Of a stretch of 35,379 nucleotides of DNA, positions 1 to 7,439 are shown one piece after another. Both the position numbers and the translations under genes were made by a program. The number at the start of each line of letters is the position of its first letter. Within the stretch, counting starts at the first letter, position 1. The notes under the pieces were generated by a model. It saw only the letters and a program-made list of their open reading frames with translations, was not told where the DNA came from and did no database searches. The stretch comes from an uncultured Eubacteriales bacterium (lineage in GTDB: Bacteria; Bacillota; Clostridia; Oscillospirales; Oscillospiraceae), in contig UQUO01000021.1 in NCBI GenBank assembly GCA_900544295.1, positions 1-35,379 on the forward strand. Reading direction: 5' to 3'.

Positions 1-11
1 CAGGAGGGGGT

Positions 12-79
12 CAAAGGGGGAACCCTCGCCGGGGGTTCCCCCTTTGCGGGCGGCCCCCGCCGCCCGCAGCCCTCGCTGC
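12..79. repeat. Cluster of three adjacent hairpins (REP-like intergenic repeat)
   Basis: Three inverted repeats follow each other without a gap. Arms 12-25 and 33-46 are a perfect 14-bp pair (CAAAGGGGGAACCC and its complement). Arms 46-54 and 59-67 are a perfect 9-bp pair (GCGGGCGGC). Arms 66-70 and 75-79 are a 5-bp pair (GCAGC). No open frame with a ribosome binding site covers the area. Such GC-rich hairpin clusters between genes are typical of REP-like elements; that this is multicopy is inference. Confidence 0.5.
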
Positions 80-131
80 GCCGTCAGAGGCATATTACAC
101 ATCCCACGACCCGTCCCGTGATACAAATCAG

Positions 132-159
132 AAAGCGCCCCCGGATGGGGGCGCTTTTT
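132..159 (-). terminator. Rho-independent terminator of the pot operon
   Basis: A perfect 11-bp stem (AAAGCGCCCCC, 132-142, with GGGGGCGCTTT, 147-157) and a GGAT loop begin 12 bases beyond the potD stop codon. The structure has A/T tails on both sides, so it could work in both directions. Confidence 0.8.
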
Positions 160-170
160 GCGTGTTCGGT

Positions 171-1259
171 TCAGCCGAGGCTGGCTTCGGAGTAGATGTC
201 GGTCCAGAGGCTGCTCATGAGCTGCTGGGCCTCAGTGCTCAGGGCGCCGAAGGCTTCGCCGCGGGCGAGGGTGGCCTCGTCGGGGTAGGCGACGGGGCTG
301 GAGGCCATCTCGGGGTCCATGTAGTCCTTCGCCGCGCTGACCGGGGCGCCGTAGCCGAGGTAGTCCATGTTGCCGCCGCAGATCTCGGGCTCGCACAGGA
401 AGTTTATGAAGAGCTCAGCCTCATACTTGTGCTCCGCGCTCGCGGGGATGCACATGGCGTCGATGAAGACGTTGAAGGTTTCCTCCTCCGGCAGGTAGAA
501 GTTGAGGTCCGGGTTCTCCTGCATCATCAGCATGCAGTCGCCCGCGTAGTAGACGCCTATCCAGGCTTCCTCGTTGTCCATCGCGTCGTAGATGTTGTCC
601 ATGGAGTACTGCTGCACCAGGGGCTTCTGCTCCATGAGCAGGTCGGCCGCGGCCTGCAGCTCGTCCGGGTCCTCAGTATTGAGGCTGTAGCCCAGGCGCG
701 CCTCGGCGATGGCGAAGGCGTCGCGCTCGTTGCCGACCATCAGGATGCGGCCGGCGTACTTCTCATTCCACAGCAGGTCCCAGCTGCCGACGTCGGCCTC
801 GTCCACGTACTTGGTGTTGTAGATGATGCCGACGGTGCCCCAGGTGTAGGGGACGGAATACTCGTTGTTCGGGTCGTAGGTCTGGTTCTTGAACTGCTCG
901 TCCACGAGCTCGTAGTTCGGGATGTTCTCAAAGTCGAGGGGCAGAAGCATGTCCTCGGCTATCATGCGGGCTATCATATAGTCGGAGGGGATTATGACGT
1001 CATAGCTCGCGCCGCCGTTCTTCAGGCGGGTGTAGAGCGCCTCGTTGGTCTCGTAGGTGGTGTAGTTGACGTCGATGTCGGGGTACTTCTCCTCGAAGAG
1101 CGCGATGACGTCGATATAGCCGTCCTCGCCCTCGGCGATGTTCATGCCCCAGTTGTACACGTTCAGGACGACCTTGCTGCTCCCGCAACCGCTCATGGCG
1201 GCAAGAGAGAGAGCAAGGGCCAGCACAAGCGCAATGGAAATTACCTTCTTTTTCATCAT
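171..1259 (-). CDS. potD: Spermidine/putrescine ABC transporter, substrate-binding lipoprotein PotD
   Basis: This is the extracytoplasmic polyamine-binding protein (362 aa) that delivers spermidine or putrescine to the PotBC permease. A positively charged start and a hydrophobic stretch end in a lipobox (MSGC, lipidated Cys about residue 25), as expected for a Gram-positive binding protein. The mature part begins with a VLNVYNWGMNI strand typical of the PotD/PotF family and has family length. It is the last gene of potABCD, 16 bases after potC, and is followed by a terminator. Two adjacent ATG codons (1259 and 1256) are both within reach of an AAGGGGA site. Putrescine versus spermidine preference cannot be told by eye. 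Confidence 0.93.
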   Translation of the reverse strand: MMKKKVISIALVLALALSLAAMSGCGSSKVVLNVYNWGMNIAEGEDGYIDVIALFEEKYPDIDVNYTTYETNEALYTRLKNGGASYDVIIPSDYMIARMIAEDMLLPLDFENIPNYELVDEQFKNQTYDPNNEYSVPYTWGTVGIIYNTKYVDEADVGSWDLLWNEKYAGRILMVGNERDAFAIAEARLGYSLNTEDPDELQAAADLLMEQKPLVQQYSMDNIYDAMDNEEAWIGVYYAGDCMLMMQENPDLNFYLPEEETFNVFIDAMCIPASAEHKYEAELFINFLCEPEICGGNMDYLGYGAPVSAAKDYMDPEMASSPVAYPDEATLARGEAFGALSTEAQQLMSSLWTDIYSEASLG

Positions 1260-1275
1260 TTTTTCCCCTTTCGAT

Positions 1276-2091
1276 TCATGCGTTTTTTATGCGTTTTTTC
1301 TGCTTCCTCTCGTCGCGGGCCTGGATGATGTTCATGGCGGCCATGACGATGAGGATAAGGAAGAACATGAGTGTGAACATCGCGTAAAGCGAGGGCGGGA
1401 CCTGCTTGCGCGTGTAGGTGTAGATCTCCACGGGCAGGGTGGCGAAGCGCGGCCCGTAGACGAAGTAGGAGATGACGAAGTCGTCCAGGCTCATGGTGAA
1501 GGCCATGATGGCGCCGGAGACGATGCCGGGCGTCAGCTCGGGCAGGACGACCTTGAAAAAGCCCTTGAGCGGCGTGCAGCCGAGGTCCTGGGCCGCGTCC
1601 ATGAGCGAGGGGTCGAGCTGGTGCAGCTTGGGCATGACGGAGAGGATGACGTAGGGCAGGCAGAAGGTCACGTGCGCAATGAGCAGCGTCGCAAAGCCGA
1701 AGACGTTCTCCGTGCTGAGCATCCTGCGCCCGATGAAGACGAAGAGCAGGGCGAGGCTGACGCCCGTGACTATCTCCGGGTTCACGAGGGGGATGTTCGT
1801 GAGCGACATGACGAGGCGGCGCAGCCGCCCGCGCATGGCCTTGATGCCGAGCGCCGCCAGCGTGCCGAGCAGCGTGGCGAGGACGGCGGAGCAAAGCGCC
1901 AGGAGCACGCTGTTCCCCAGCAGCCCCACGAGGTGGGAGTTGCGGAAGAGGTCGGCGTAGTTGCCCAGGGTGAAGCCCTCGAACTCGCTCAGGTCCTTCC
2001 CGTCGTTGAAGGAGCCGATAAAGAGTATGAACATCGGCGCGTAGAGGAAGAGGTAGACGATGACGGTCCAGATGCGGCCAAGCCTTTTCAT
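1276..2091 (-). CDS. potC: Spermidine/putrescine ABC transporter permease PotC
   Basis: This is the second membrane subunit of the polyamine importer, 271 aa with about six hydrophobic segments. The cytoplasmic coupling loop that docks on PotA is visible as MDAAQDLGCTPLKGFFKV, a form of the EAA motif. The open frame extends far upstream, but that part is arginine/histidine-rich shadow of potB. The ATG at 2091 is chosen because it overlaps the potB stop by four bases (ATGA), a usual sign of translational coupling, and because the protein then begins with a short basic stretch before the first membrane segment. Confidence 0.92.
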   Translation of the reverse strand: MKRLGRIWTVIVYLFLYAPMFILFIGSFNDGKDLSEFEGFTLGNYADLFRNSHLVGLLGNSVLLALCSAVLATLLGTLAALGIKAMRGRLRRLVMSLTNIPLVNPEIVTGVSLALLFVFIGRRMLSTENVFGFATLLIAHVTFCLPYVILSVMPKLHQLDPSLMDAAQDLGCTPLKGFFKVVLPELTPGIVSGAIMAFTMSLDDFVISYFVYGPRFATLPVEIYTYTRKQVPPSLYAMFTLMFFLILIVMAAMNIIQARDERKQKKRIKNA

Positions 2092-2900
2092 ATCGTCGCC
2101 ACCCCCTCGTCTCCGTCGTCGGTGAAGCGGTTCATGAGCCAGATGCTGATGAAGACCAGCACCATGAGTATGAGGCTCATGGCCGCGCCGAGGTTCTGGT
2201 TGATGGAGCCCTTGAACTGGAGCTCGATGACGTCGCCTATCATGGTGTTGTTCGTGCCGCCCAGCTTCTGTGAGATGTAGAAGGTGGAGACGGCGGGGAC
2301 GAAGACCATGGTGATGCCCGAGACTATGCCGGGCATGGACAGGGGCAGCACGACGCGGCGGAAGACCTGGGCGCTGTCGCAGCCGAGGTCCTGCGCGGCC
2401 TCGATGAGCCGGGGGTCGAGCTTGGAGATGACGGTGTATAGCGGCATTATCATGTAGGGCAGGTAGGTGTATACCATGCCCATGATGACGCTGCCCGCGT
2501 TGCGGATGAGGGGCAGGGGGCCTATGCCGAGGCCCGCGAGCAGGGTGTTTATGATGCCCGTGTCGCGCAGGAGGGCCACCCAGGCCAGGGTGCGCAGCAG
2601 GAAGCTCATGCACATCGGCAGGGTGACGAGCAGGTAAAGCACCCTCTGCGTGCTGGCCGAGGTCTGGGCTATGACGTAGGCCACGGGGTAGCCTATGATG
2701 AGGCAGATGACGCAGGCGGCCAGGGCGTACCATACCGAGCGCAGCAGCACCGGCAGGTATTCCGAAGCTCGCGCCATGTTGGCGAGGGTGAACTCCCCGG
2801 AGCTCGTCGTGAAGGCGAAGTAGGCGACCATCGCCAGAGGGACGACGGTGAAGATGACCATCCAGACGATGTAGGGGGCGGCAAGAGACTTAGTTCTCAT
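2088..2900 (-). CDS. potB: Spermidine/putrescine ABC transporter permease PotB
   Basis: This is the first membrane subunit of the polyamine importer, 270 aa, with about six membrane segments and the coupling loop [19 protein letters not shown]. The ATG at 2900 lies inside the last codons of potA (11-bp overlap) and is preceded by GAGGAGG at 7 bases. A longer frame from 2945 exists but would lack a ribosome binding site and would add a non-conserved tail. The stop overlaps the potC start by four bases. Confidence 0.92.
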   Translation of the reverse strand: MRTKSLAAPYIVWMVIFTVVPLAMVAYFAFTTSSGEFTLANMARASEYLPVLLRSVWYALAACVICLIIGYPVAYVIAQTSASTQRVLYLLVTLPMCMSFLLRTLAWVALLRDTGIINTLLAGLGIGPLPLIRNAGSVIMGMVYTYLPYMIMPLYTVISKLDPRLIEAAQDLGCDSAQVFRRVVLPLSMPGIVSGITMVFVPAVSTFYISQKLGGTNNTMIGDVIELQFKGSINQNLGAAMSLILMVLVFISIWLMNRFTDDGDEGVATI

Positions 2901-4047
2901 TGAGCGCCTCCTCGGGAGGTGCGTCCTCCCCTCCGATGACCGCATCGGGGTCGTTTATCTCGTCGTACTCCGCGGAGTAGGAGCTGTAGTCCCCGAACAT
3001 GCCGGAGTACTCGCTCTTTTTCATGACGTGTATGTCGTTGGGCGTGAGGCGGATGCCGATGTATTCGCCGGGCCGGTGCAGGTCCGTGGTCTGGATGAGC
3101 CACTTGAAGCCCTTGAAATCGACTATGGTGTCGTAATGGACGCCCTTGAAGGTGACGCTCGTGACCGTGCCGCACAGGTGGCCGGAGTCGGGAGGGACGA
3201 TGTCCACGTCCTCGGGCCTTATGACGACGTCCACGGGCTCGTCCTTGGCGAAGCCGTGGTCGAGGCAGCGGAACTTGCGGCCGAAGAACTCGACGACGTA
3301 ATCCGCGCGCATGATGCCGTCGAGGATGTTCGACTCGCCGATGAAATCCGCGACGAAGGCGTTTTTCGGCTCGTTGTATATGTCCTCGGGCGTGCCTATC
3401 TGCTGGATGCGGCCCTTGTCCATGACGACGACGGTGTCAGACATGGCGAGGGCCTCCTCCTGGTCGTGCGTTACATATATAAAAGTGATGCCCAGCTGCT
3501 GCTGTATGCGTTTGAGCTCGTTCTGCATGTCCTTGCGCAGCCTGAGGTCCAGGGCGCCCAGCGGCTCGTCGAGCAGCAGGACCTCGGGCCTGTTCACCAG
3601 GGCGCGGGCTATGGCCACACGCTGCTGCTGGCCGCCGGAGAGCTGGTCCGGCTTGCGCTTTTCAAAGCCCTTGAGCGAGACGATCTCCAGCATCTCCGTG
3701 ACGCGCTGCTCTATCTCCTTCTGCGGCACCTTGGCGATGCGCAGGCCGAAGGCGACGTTCTCAAAGACGTTCAGATGAGGGAAAAGCGCGTATTTCTGGA
3801 ACACGGTGTTGACGCGCCGTTTGTGCGGCGGGACATCATTAATCCTCACACCGTCAAACAGCACGTCGCCGCTCGTCGGCTGGAGGAAACCGCCGATGAT
3901 GCGCAGCGTGGTAGTTTTGCCGCAGCCCGAGGGGCCGAGCAGTGTGAGGAATTCACTGTTGTTGAAGTAGATGTTGATAGAATCGAGGACGGTCTCGCCG
4001 TCAAAATCCATCCGGCAATTTACCAGCCGAATAAGTTCCTTGGACAT
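2890..4047 (-). CDS. potA: Spermidine/putrescine ABC transporter ATP-binding protein PotA
   Basis: This ATPase powers the PotBCD polyamine importer from the cytoplasmic face (385 aa). Walker [10 protein letters not shown] lies at about 38-46, the Q-loop FQKYALFP near 83-90, the ABC signature LSGGQ at 136-140, Walker B VLLLDEP at 156-162, and the switch histidine (YVTHDQEEA) near 194. After residue 240 comes the regulatory TOBE-type domain found in PotA and MalK. It is the first gene of potABCD. The ATG has a GGGGAGG site just upstream, and the 5' leader is about 110 bases and strongly folded (see the leader entry). The acidic tail after residue 350 is longer than in the E. coli protein. Confidence 0.95.
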   Translation of the reverse strand: MSKELIRLVNCRMDFDGETVLDSINIYFNNSEFLTLLGPSGCGKTTTLRIIGGFLQPTSGDVLFDGVRINDVPPHKRRVNTVFQKYALFPHLNVFENVAFGLRIAKVPQKEIEQRVTEMLEIVSLKGFEKRKPDQLSGGQQQRVAIARALVNRPEVLLLDEPLGALDLRLRKDMQNELKRIQQQLGITFIYVTHDQEEALAMSDTVVVMDKGRIQQIGTPEDIYNEPKNAFVADFIGESNILDGIMRADYVVEFFGRKFRCLDHGFAKDEPVDVVIRPEDVDIVPPDSGHLCGTVTSVTFKGVHYDTIVDFKGFKWLIQTTDLHRPGEYIGIRLTPNDIHVMKKSEYSGMFGDYSSYSAEYDEINDPDAVIGGEDAPPEEALNEN

Positions 4048-4068
4048 TATCCTCCCCCTCTTTGCTTG

Positions 4069-4145
4069 GAAAGCCCCCTCTCAGATGGCACGGATGATTA
4101 CGGCTCTTAACACATAATGACCCTGCCGCCTGAGAGGAGGCTCTC
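4069..4145 (-). other. Structured 5' leader of the pot operon (long hairpin, class unknown)
   Basis: Between the predicted transcription start (about 4156) and the potA ATG (4047) the RNA can fold into one long hairpin. The outer arms, 4130-4145 and 4069-4084, pair over 16 positions with only two mismatches that can be G-U. Inside, GGCA/TGCC and TCATTA/TAATCA continue the stem. It lies just ahead of the potA ribosome binding site. I do not recognise a known riboswitch consensus. A regulatory role is inference. Confidence 0.5.
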
Positions 4146-4162
4146 TGACAGATTACATGAGC

Positions 4163-4191
4163 ATAATACATACAAACGCGATGCTTGTCAA
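4163..4191 (-). promoter_or_regulatory. Sigma-A promoter of potABCD
   Basis: On the minus strand TTGACA (4191-4186) is followed after exactly 17 bases by TATTAT (4168-4163). The -35 box begins directly next to the stop codon of the preceding pseudouridine synthase gene, so the pot operon has its own promoter. Confidence 0.8.
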
Positions 4192-5160
4192 TCAAAATCG
4201 AATATCCGGGAAATATTTTTCAGCGAAATCCACCCTGGACACGGAAAAGCTCCTGCCGTTCAGGTAATTTAAGACTCCGGCGTCGGTCCTGAAGGCGAAT
4301 TCGAGGCGGTAGGAGCAGAGCAGCTGGCCGTCCTCGCCGAGCTTTTTGTTCTCCCTGTCCGAGCCGTACTTGCCGTCCCCGAGAAGGGGGGTGCCGGCGG
4401 CGGCCATCTGCGCCCTTATCTGGTGCGTCCTGCCCGTGCCGAGGCGGCACTCGACGAGGGAGAGGCCTCCCTGCGAGGCGAGGGTGCGGTAGTGGGTGAG
4501 GGCCTCCTTCGCGCCCGGCTCGGGCTTCCGGCGGACGTAGACCCGGTTTTTGGCCGCGTCCTTGAAGATATAGCCGCGCAGCTCGCCCTCCGCAGGCTTC
4601 GGACGGCCCCGGACGACGCAGAGATAGTATTTTTCTATCTCGCGCTCCTTTATCTTCTCGTTTATGATGCGCAGAGCCTCGGCGTTTTTGGCGGCGATGA
4701 CTATGCCGCCGGTGTTGCGGTCTATGCGGTTGCAGAGCGCGGGGGCGAAGGCGTTCTCCTCGCGCGGGCGCCACTCGCCCTTCTGATAGGCGTAGGCCTG
4801 GATATTGGCGATGAGGGTGTTGTAATCCCACTCTCCCGCGCTGTGGCAGAGGACGCCCGGTTTCTTGTCCGCGAGCAGGATGTTCTCGTCCTCGTAGACG
4901 ATGTCGAGCCTCGGCGCGCCGACCCTGAGGTAGCTGTTGCGCTCCGTGGGCTTTTCAAAGAACTCGTCGTTGATGTAAAGGCTGAGAACGTCGCCCTCGT
5001 TAAGGCGCGTGTCGCGCTTCGAGCCTTTGCCGTTGAGCTTTATGCGCTTGAGCCTTATGTATTTTTGCAGCAGAGATTCGGGCAGCAGAGGCACAGCCTT
5101 GCCCACGAAACGGTCAAGGCGCTGCCCGGCGTCGTTTTTTCCAACAGTCAGCTCTTTCAT
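4192..5160 (-). CDS. RluA/RluD-family RNA pseudouridine synthase
   Basis: This enzyme converts specific uridines in rRNA (possibly tRNA) to pseudouridine. An S4-type RNA-binding region occupies about residues 1-60 (DAGQRLDRFV). The catalytic domain follows, with the conserved motif NRIDRNTGG, in which the Asp is the catalytic residue, and later GRTHQIRAQM, the usual end-of-core motif of the family. At 322 aa it has normal length. The exact target base cannot be read from sequence. The ATG at 5160 is chosen because the S4 domain starts right after it. The frame can be extended to a TTG at 5214, but that codon lies upstream of the predicted transcription start. No ribosome binding site precedes the ATG; see the promoter entry. 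Confidence 0.88.
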   Translation of the reverse strand: MKELTVGKNDAGQRLDRFVGKAVPLLPESLLQKYIRLKRIKLNGKGSKRDTRLNEGDVLSLYINDEFFEKPTERNSYLRVGAPRLDIVYEDENILLADKKPGVLCHSAGEWDYNTLIANIQAYAYQKGEWRPREENAFAPALCNRIDRNTGGIVIAAKNAEALRIINEKIKEREIEKYYLCVVRGRPKPAEGELRGYIFKDAAKNRVYVRRKPEPGAKEALTHYRTLASQGGLSLVECRLGTGRTHQIRAQMAAAGTPLLGDGKYGSDRENKKLGEDGQLLCSYRLEFAFRTDAGVLNYLNGRSFSVSRVDFAEKYFPDIRF

Positions 5161-5167
5161 AAGTGAT

Positions 5168-5196
5168 ATTATTGCCCTGAAAGCCCCTTTTGTCAA
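5168..5196 (-). promoter_or_regulatory. Promoter of the pseudouridine synthase gene, predicted leaderless
   Basis: On the minus strand TTGACA (5196-5191) is followed after 17 bases by AATAAT (5173-5168). Only seven bases separate the -10 box from the ATG at 5160, so the predicted +1 falls on the start codon or one base before it. No Shine-Dalgarno sequence lies in between. Confidence 0.65.
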
Positions 5197-5207
5197 CGAT
5201 ATTTCTG

Positions 5208-5236
5208 TTGACAAGGCGGGCTCTTTCGCTTATAAT
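5208..5236 (+). promoter_or_regulatory. Perfect-consensus sigma-A promoter of DUF177-rpmF
   Basis: TTGACA (5208-5213), 17 bases, TATAAT (5231-5236): a full consensus match. It drives the DUF177-rpmF pair. Its -35 box and that of the divergent pseudouridine synthase promoter form the arms of an inverted repeat, TTGTCAAC (5190-5197) and GTTGACAA (5207-5214). Confidence 0.9.
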
Positions 5237-5277
5237 ACCAAAGCGGCTATGAAATAGCTGCTAGTGGAGGTGCGCCT

Positions 5278-5769
5278 GTGAAGCTCGATCTTCGGGAGAT
5301 AATAGACGTTCCCGGGGGCCGGGTTAGCTTTTCTCAGGAGCTCTCGACCGAGCGGCTGAGCAGCCCCTCGATAGTCCGGTACGACGTCGGGCCGAGCGCC
5401 GAGGGCGTGGTGGAGAACACCGCCGGCGTCCTCACCGCGCGCGGGGAGATAGAGGCGGGCATGACCTGCCTTTGCGACCGCTGCGGCCGCGAGTTTAAGC
5501 GGGACAAGCGCATCGGCTTCGCCGTGCCGATTGTCCCCGAGGGCGGCAGCGAGGACCCCGAGGCCTTTGAGCTGGAAGGTGACTGGCTGGACATTGACGA
5601 CCTGCTGGAGACGGTGTACATCCTGGACATGGACACGAAGTATCTCTGCCGGGAAGACTGCAGGGGCGTCTGCCCCGAGTGCGGCAAGGACCTCAACGAA
5701 GGCCCCTGCTCCTGCCGCAAGAAAGCGGATCCAAGATTAGCTGTTTTAGAGCAGCTTTTGGATAAATAA
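5278..5769 (+). CDS. DUF177 (YceD-like) protein upstream of rpmF
   Basis: This is the DUF177/YceD family, almost always encoded just before rpmF and implicated in 23S rRNA or large-subunit maturation (family knowledge). The protein is 163 aa. It shows a CDRCG pair near residues 65-70 and a C-terminal CPECGKDL/CSC group, so it probably binds a metal. The GTG start at 5278 is supported by GGAGG seven bases upstream. The gene is 53 bases from rpmF and shares its strong promoter. Confidence 0.88.
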   Translation: MKLDLREIIDVPGGRVSFSQELSTERLSSPSIVRYDVGPSAEGVVENTAGVLTARGEIEAGMTCLCDRCGREFKRDKRIGFAVPIVPEGGSEDPEAFELEGDWLDIDDLLETVYILDMDTKYLCREDCRGVCPECGKDLNEGPCSCRKKADPRLAVLEQLLDK

Positions 5770-5822
5770 ATTTTTAAATAACAGAGCTGCTCGCAAACAG
5801 CCGACTGTGGGAGGTGTAATTC

Positions 5823-6011
5823 ATGGCAGTCCCGAAGAGTAAAGTATCCCGCCAGCGCCGCGACAAGAGGCGTTCTTCCGTGTGGAAGCTGGAGGCGCCC
5901 GCAATAGTGAAGTGCCCGAACTGCGGCGCTTACCATCTGCCGCACCGCGCCTGCAAGGCCTGTGGCCAGTATAACGGCCGCGTGGTCTTCGCGGTCGAGG
6001 AGAGCAAGTAA
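5823..6011 (+). CDS. rpmF: 50S ribosomal protein L32
   Basis: This is the small basic protein L32 of the large ribosomal subunit, 62 aa. It starts with the typical [18 protein letters not shown] stretch and carries a four-cysteine zinc ribbon (CPNCG ... CKACG), the zinc-containing form of L32. A GGGAGGTG site precedes the ATG. A terminator follows nine bases after the stop. Confidence 0.97.
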   Translation: MAVPKSKVSRQRRDKRRSSVWKLEAPAIVKCPNCGAYHLPHRACKACGQYNGRVVFAVEESK

Positions 6012-6019
6012 CAAAGCTG

Positions 6020-6052
6020 AGAAGGGAAGGCAAATCGCCTCCCCTTCTTTTG
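6020..6052 (+). terminator. Rho-independent terminator after rpmF
   Basis: The stem AGAAGGGaAGGC (6020-6031) pairs with GCCTcCCCTTCT (6037-6048) with one mismatch, followed by a short T run. It separates the ribosomal pair from the DUF512 gene. Confidence 0.75.
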
Positions 6053-6060
6053 CTACTATC

Positions 6061-6089
6061 TCGTTTTGAAGGCGGGGCCTTCAAAACGA
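6061..6089. repeat. Perfect 13-bp inverted repeat before the DUF512 gene
   Basis: TCGTTTTGAAGGC (6061-6073) and its exact complement (6077-6089) are separated by only GGG. There is no T run on either side, so it is not an ordinary terminator. It lies 17 bases ahead of the DUF512 start codon. Confidence 0.6.
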
Positions 6090-6106
6090 AAAGGACGGGG
6101 AGCACT

Positions 6107-7420
6107 ATGCTGAACACGATAACTAATATAGATAAGGCCTCCCCGGCGAGGGGCAAGGTGCATGTGGGCGACGAGCTGCTGGCGATAAACGGCCACGGGG
6201 TCGAGGACGTGCTGGACTACCGCTACTGGTCCTACGAGCCGCGGCTGACGCTCCGCCTGCGCTCGGCGCGGACCGGGGAGGAGTACGAGGTGAAGCTCCG
6301 CAAGGGCGAGGGCGAGGACCTGGGCCTCGATTTTGAGGAATACCTCATGGACAAGCCCTGGGGCTGCTCCAACCACTGCCTTTTCTGCTTCATAGACCAG
6401 CTCCCGCGCGGCCTGCGCAGGACGCTGTACTTCAAGGACGACGACGCGCGCCTTTCTTTCCTCACGGGCAGCTATATAACGCTCACGAACCTCTCCGAGC
6501 GGGAGCTGGAGCGCATCTGCGAGCTGAAAATAAGCCCCATCAACGTCTCCGTCCACGCCACGGACCCGGAGATGCGCGTGAAGCTCATGGGGAACCCGAA
6601 AGCCGCCGACATCATGGGCCCCCTGCGCCGCCTCACCGCGGCGGGCATCACGGTGGACTGTCAGATAGTCTGCTGCCCGGGCTATAACGACCGCGAGCAG
6701 CTCTCGCGTTCCATGCGGGAGCTCGCGGAGCTGCACCCAGGCGTCGGCAGCGTCTCCATAGTCCCCGTCGGCCTCACGAAGCACCGGGAGAAGCTCGCAA
6801 AGCTCACGCCCTTCGACAGGGACAGCGCCGCGGAGACGATAGACCGGGTGGAGGCCTACGCGGCCGAGTGCCTCAAAGAGCGCGGCAGCCGCATCTTCTG
6901 GTGCTCGGACGAGCTCTACCTCAAGGCCGGGCGCGAGCTGCCGCCGGATGAGTATTACGAGGAATACAGCCAGCTCGAAAACGGCGTCGGCCTCATGCGC
7001 CTGCTGGAGACGGAGTTCATGGCCGCCCTCGACTTCACGGAGCCGGACGAGGGCTCGGGCGAGGCGTTCACCCTCGCCACCGGCGTCGCCGCCGCGCCGC
7101 TTTTAGAGAAACTTTTACAGACAGGACATAAAAAATGTGCTAAGATAAAAGGACAGGTCGTTGCCATAGTAAACGACTTTTTCGGACACACAATAGACGT
7201 CGCCGGCCTCGTTACAGGCGGCGACCTCATAGCCCAGCTGCGCGGCCGCGAGCTGGGACGGCGGCTGCTCATCCCGCACACCATGCTGCGCCACGGCGAG
7301 GGCGTCTTCCTCGACGACGTGACGCTGGAGCAGGTCTCGGCGGAGCTGGGCGTGCCGGTCGTGCCCGTGGGCGGCTCGGGGGACGAGCTGCTCTCGGCCA
7401 TGCTTGGACAGGACATGTGA
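6107..7420 (+). CDS. DUF512 protein: PDZ-like domain plus radical-SAM-type Fe-S domain
   Basis: This is a conserved clostridial protein of unknown reaction, 437 aa. Residues about 1-70 resemble a PDZ domain (VGDELLAINGHGVEDVLDY). Then comes CSNHCLFC (Cys 87, 91, 94), the CX3CX2C pattern of radical SAM enzymes, followed by FIDQLPRGLR and the DUF512 core (FKDDDARLSFLTGSYITLTNL). The C-terminal part contains a GGDLIAQLRG stretch. The ATG at 6107 with AGGACGGGGAG upstream is preferred. A longer frame from 6050 would start inside the rpmF terminator. The gene is followed after 19 bases by der, so it is probably co-transcribed with it. Its substrate is not known. Confidence 0.88.
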   Translation: MLNTITNIDKASPARGKVHVGDELLAINGHGVEDVLDYRYWSYEPRLTLRLRSARTGEEYEVKLRKGEGEDLGLDFEEYLMDKPWGCSNHCLFCFIDQLPRGLRRTLYFKDDDARLSFLTGSYITLTNLSERELERICELKISPINVSVHATDPEMRVKLMGNPKAADIMGPLRRLTAAGITVDCQIVCCPGYNDREQLSRSMRELAELHPGVGSVSIVPVGLTKHREKLAKLTPFDRDSAAETIDRVEAYAAECLKERGSRIFWCSDELYLKAGRELPPDEYYEEYSQLENGVGLMRLLETEFMAALDFTEPDEGSGEAFTLATGVAAAPLLEKLLQTGHKKCAKIKGQVVAIVNDFFGHTIDVAGLVTGGDLIAQLRGRELGRRLLIPHTMLRHGEGVFLDDVTLEQVSAELGVPVVPVGGSGDELLSAMLGQDM

Positions 7421-7439
7421 GAAAGGGGAGGCGCGCTGT

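Noticed and set aside
4069..4145. TPP riboswitch suggested by CTGAGAGG in the pot leader
   Set aside because: The other conserved parts of the THI element are missing, and the motif is simply one arm of the long hairpin.
6050..6106. Longer N-terminus for the DUF512 protein (start at 6050)
   Set aside because: It would begin in the rpmF terminator and translate the inverted repeat. The family starts near the PDZ-like domain, and a ribosome site precedes the ATG at 6107.
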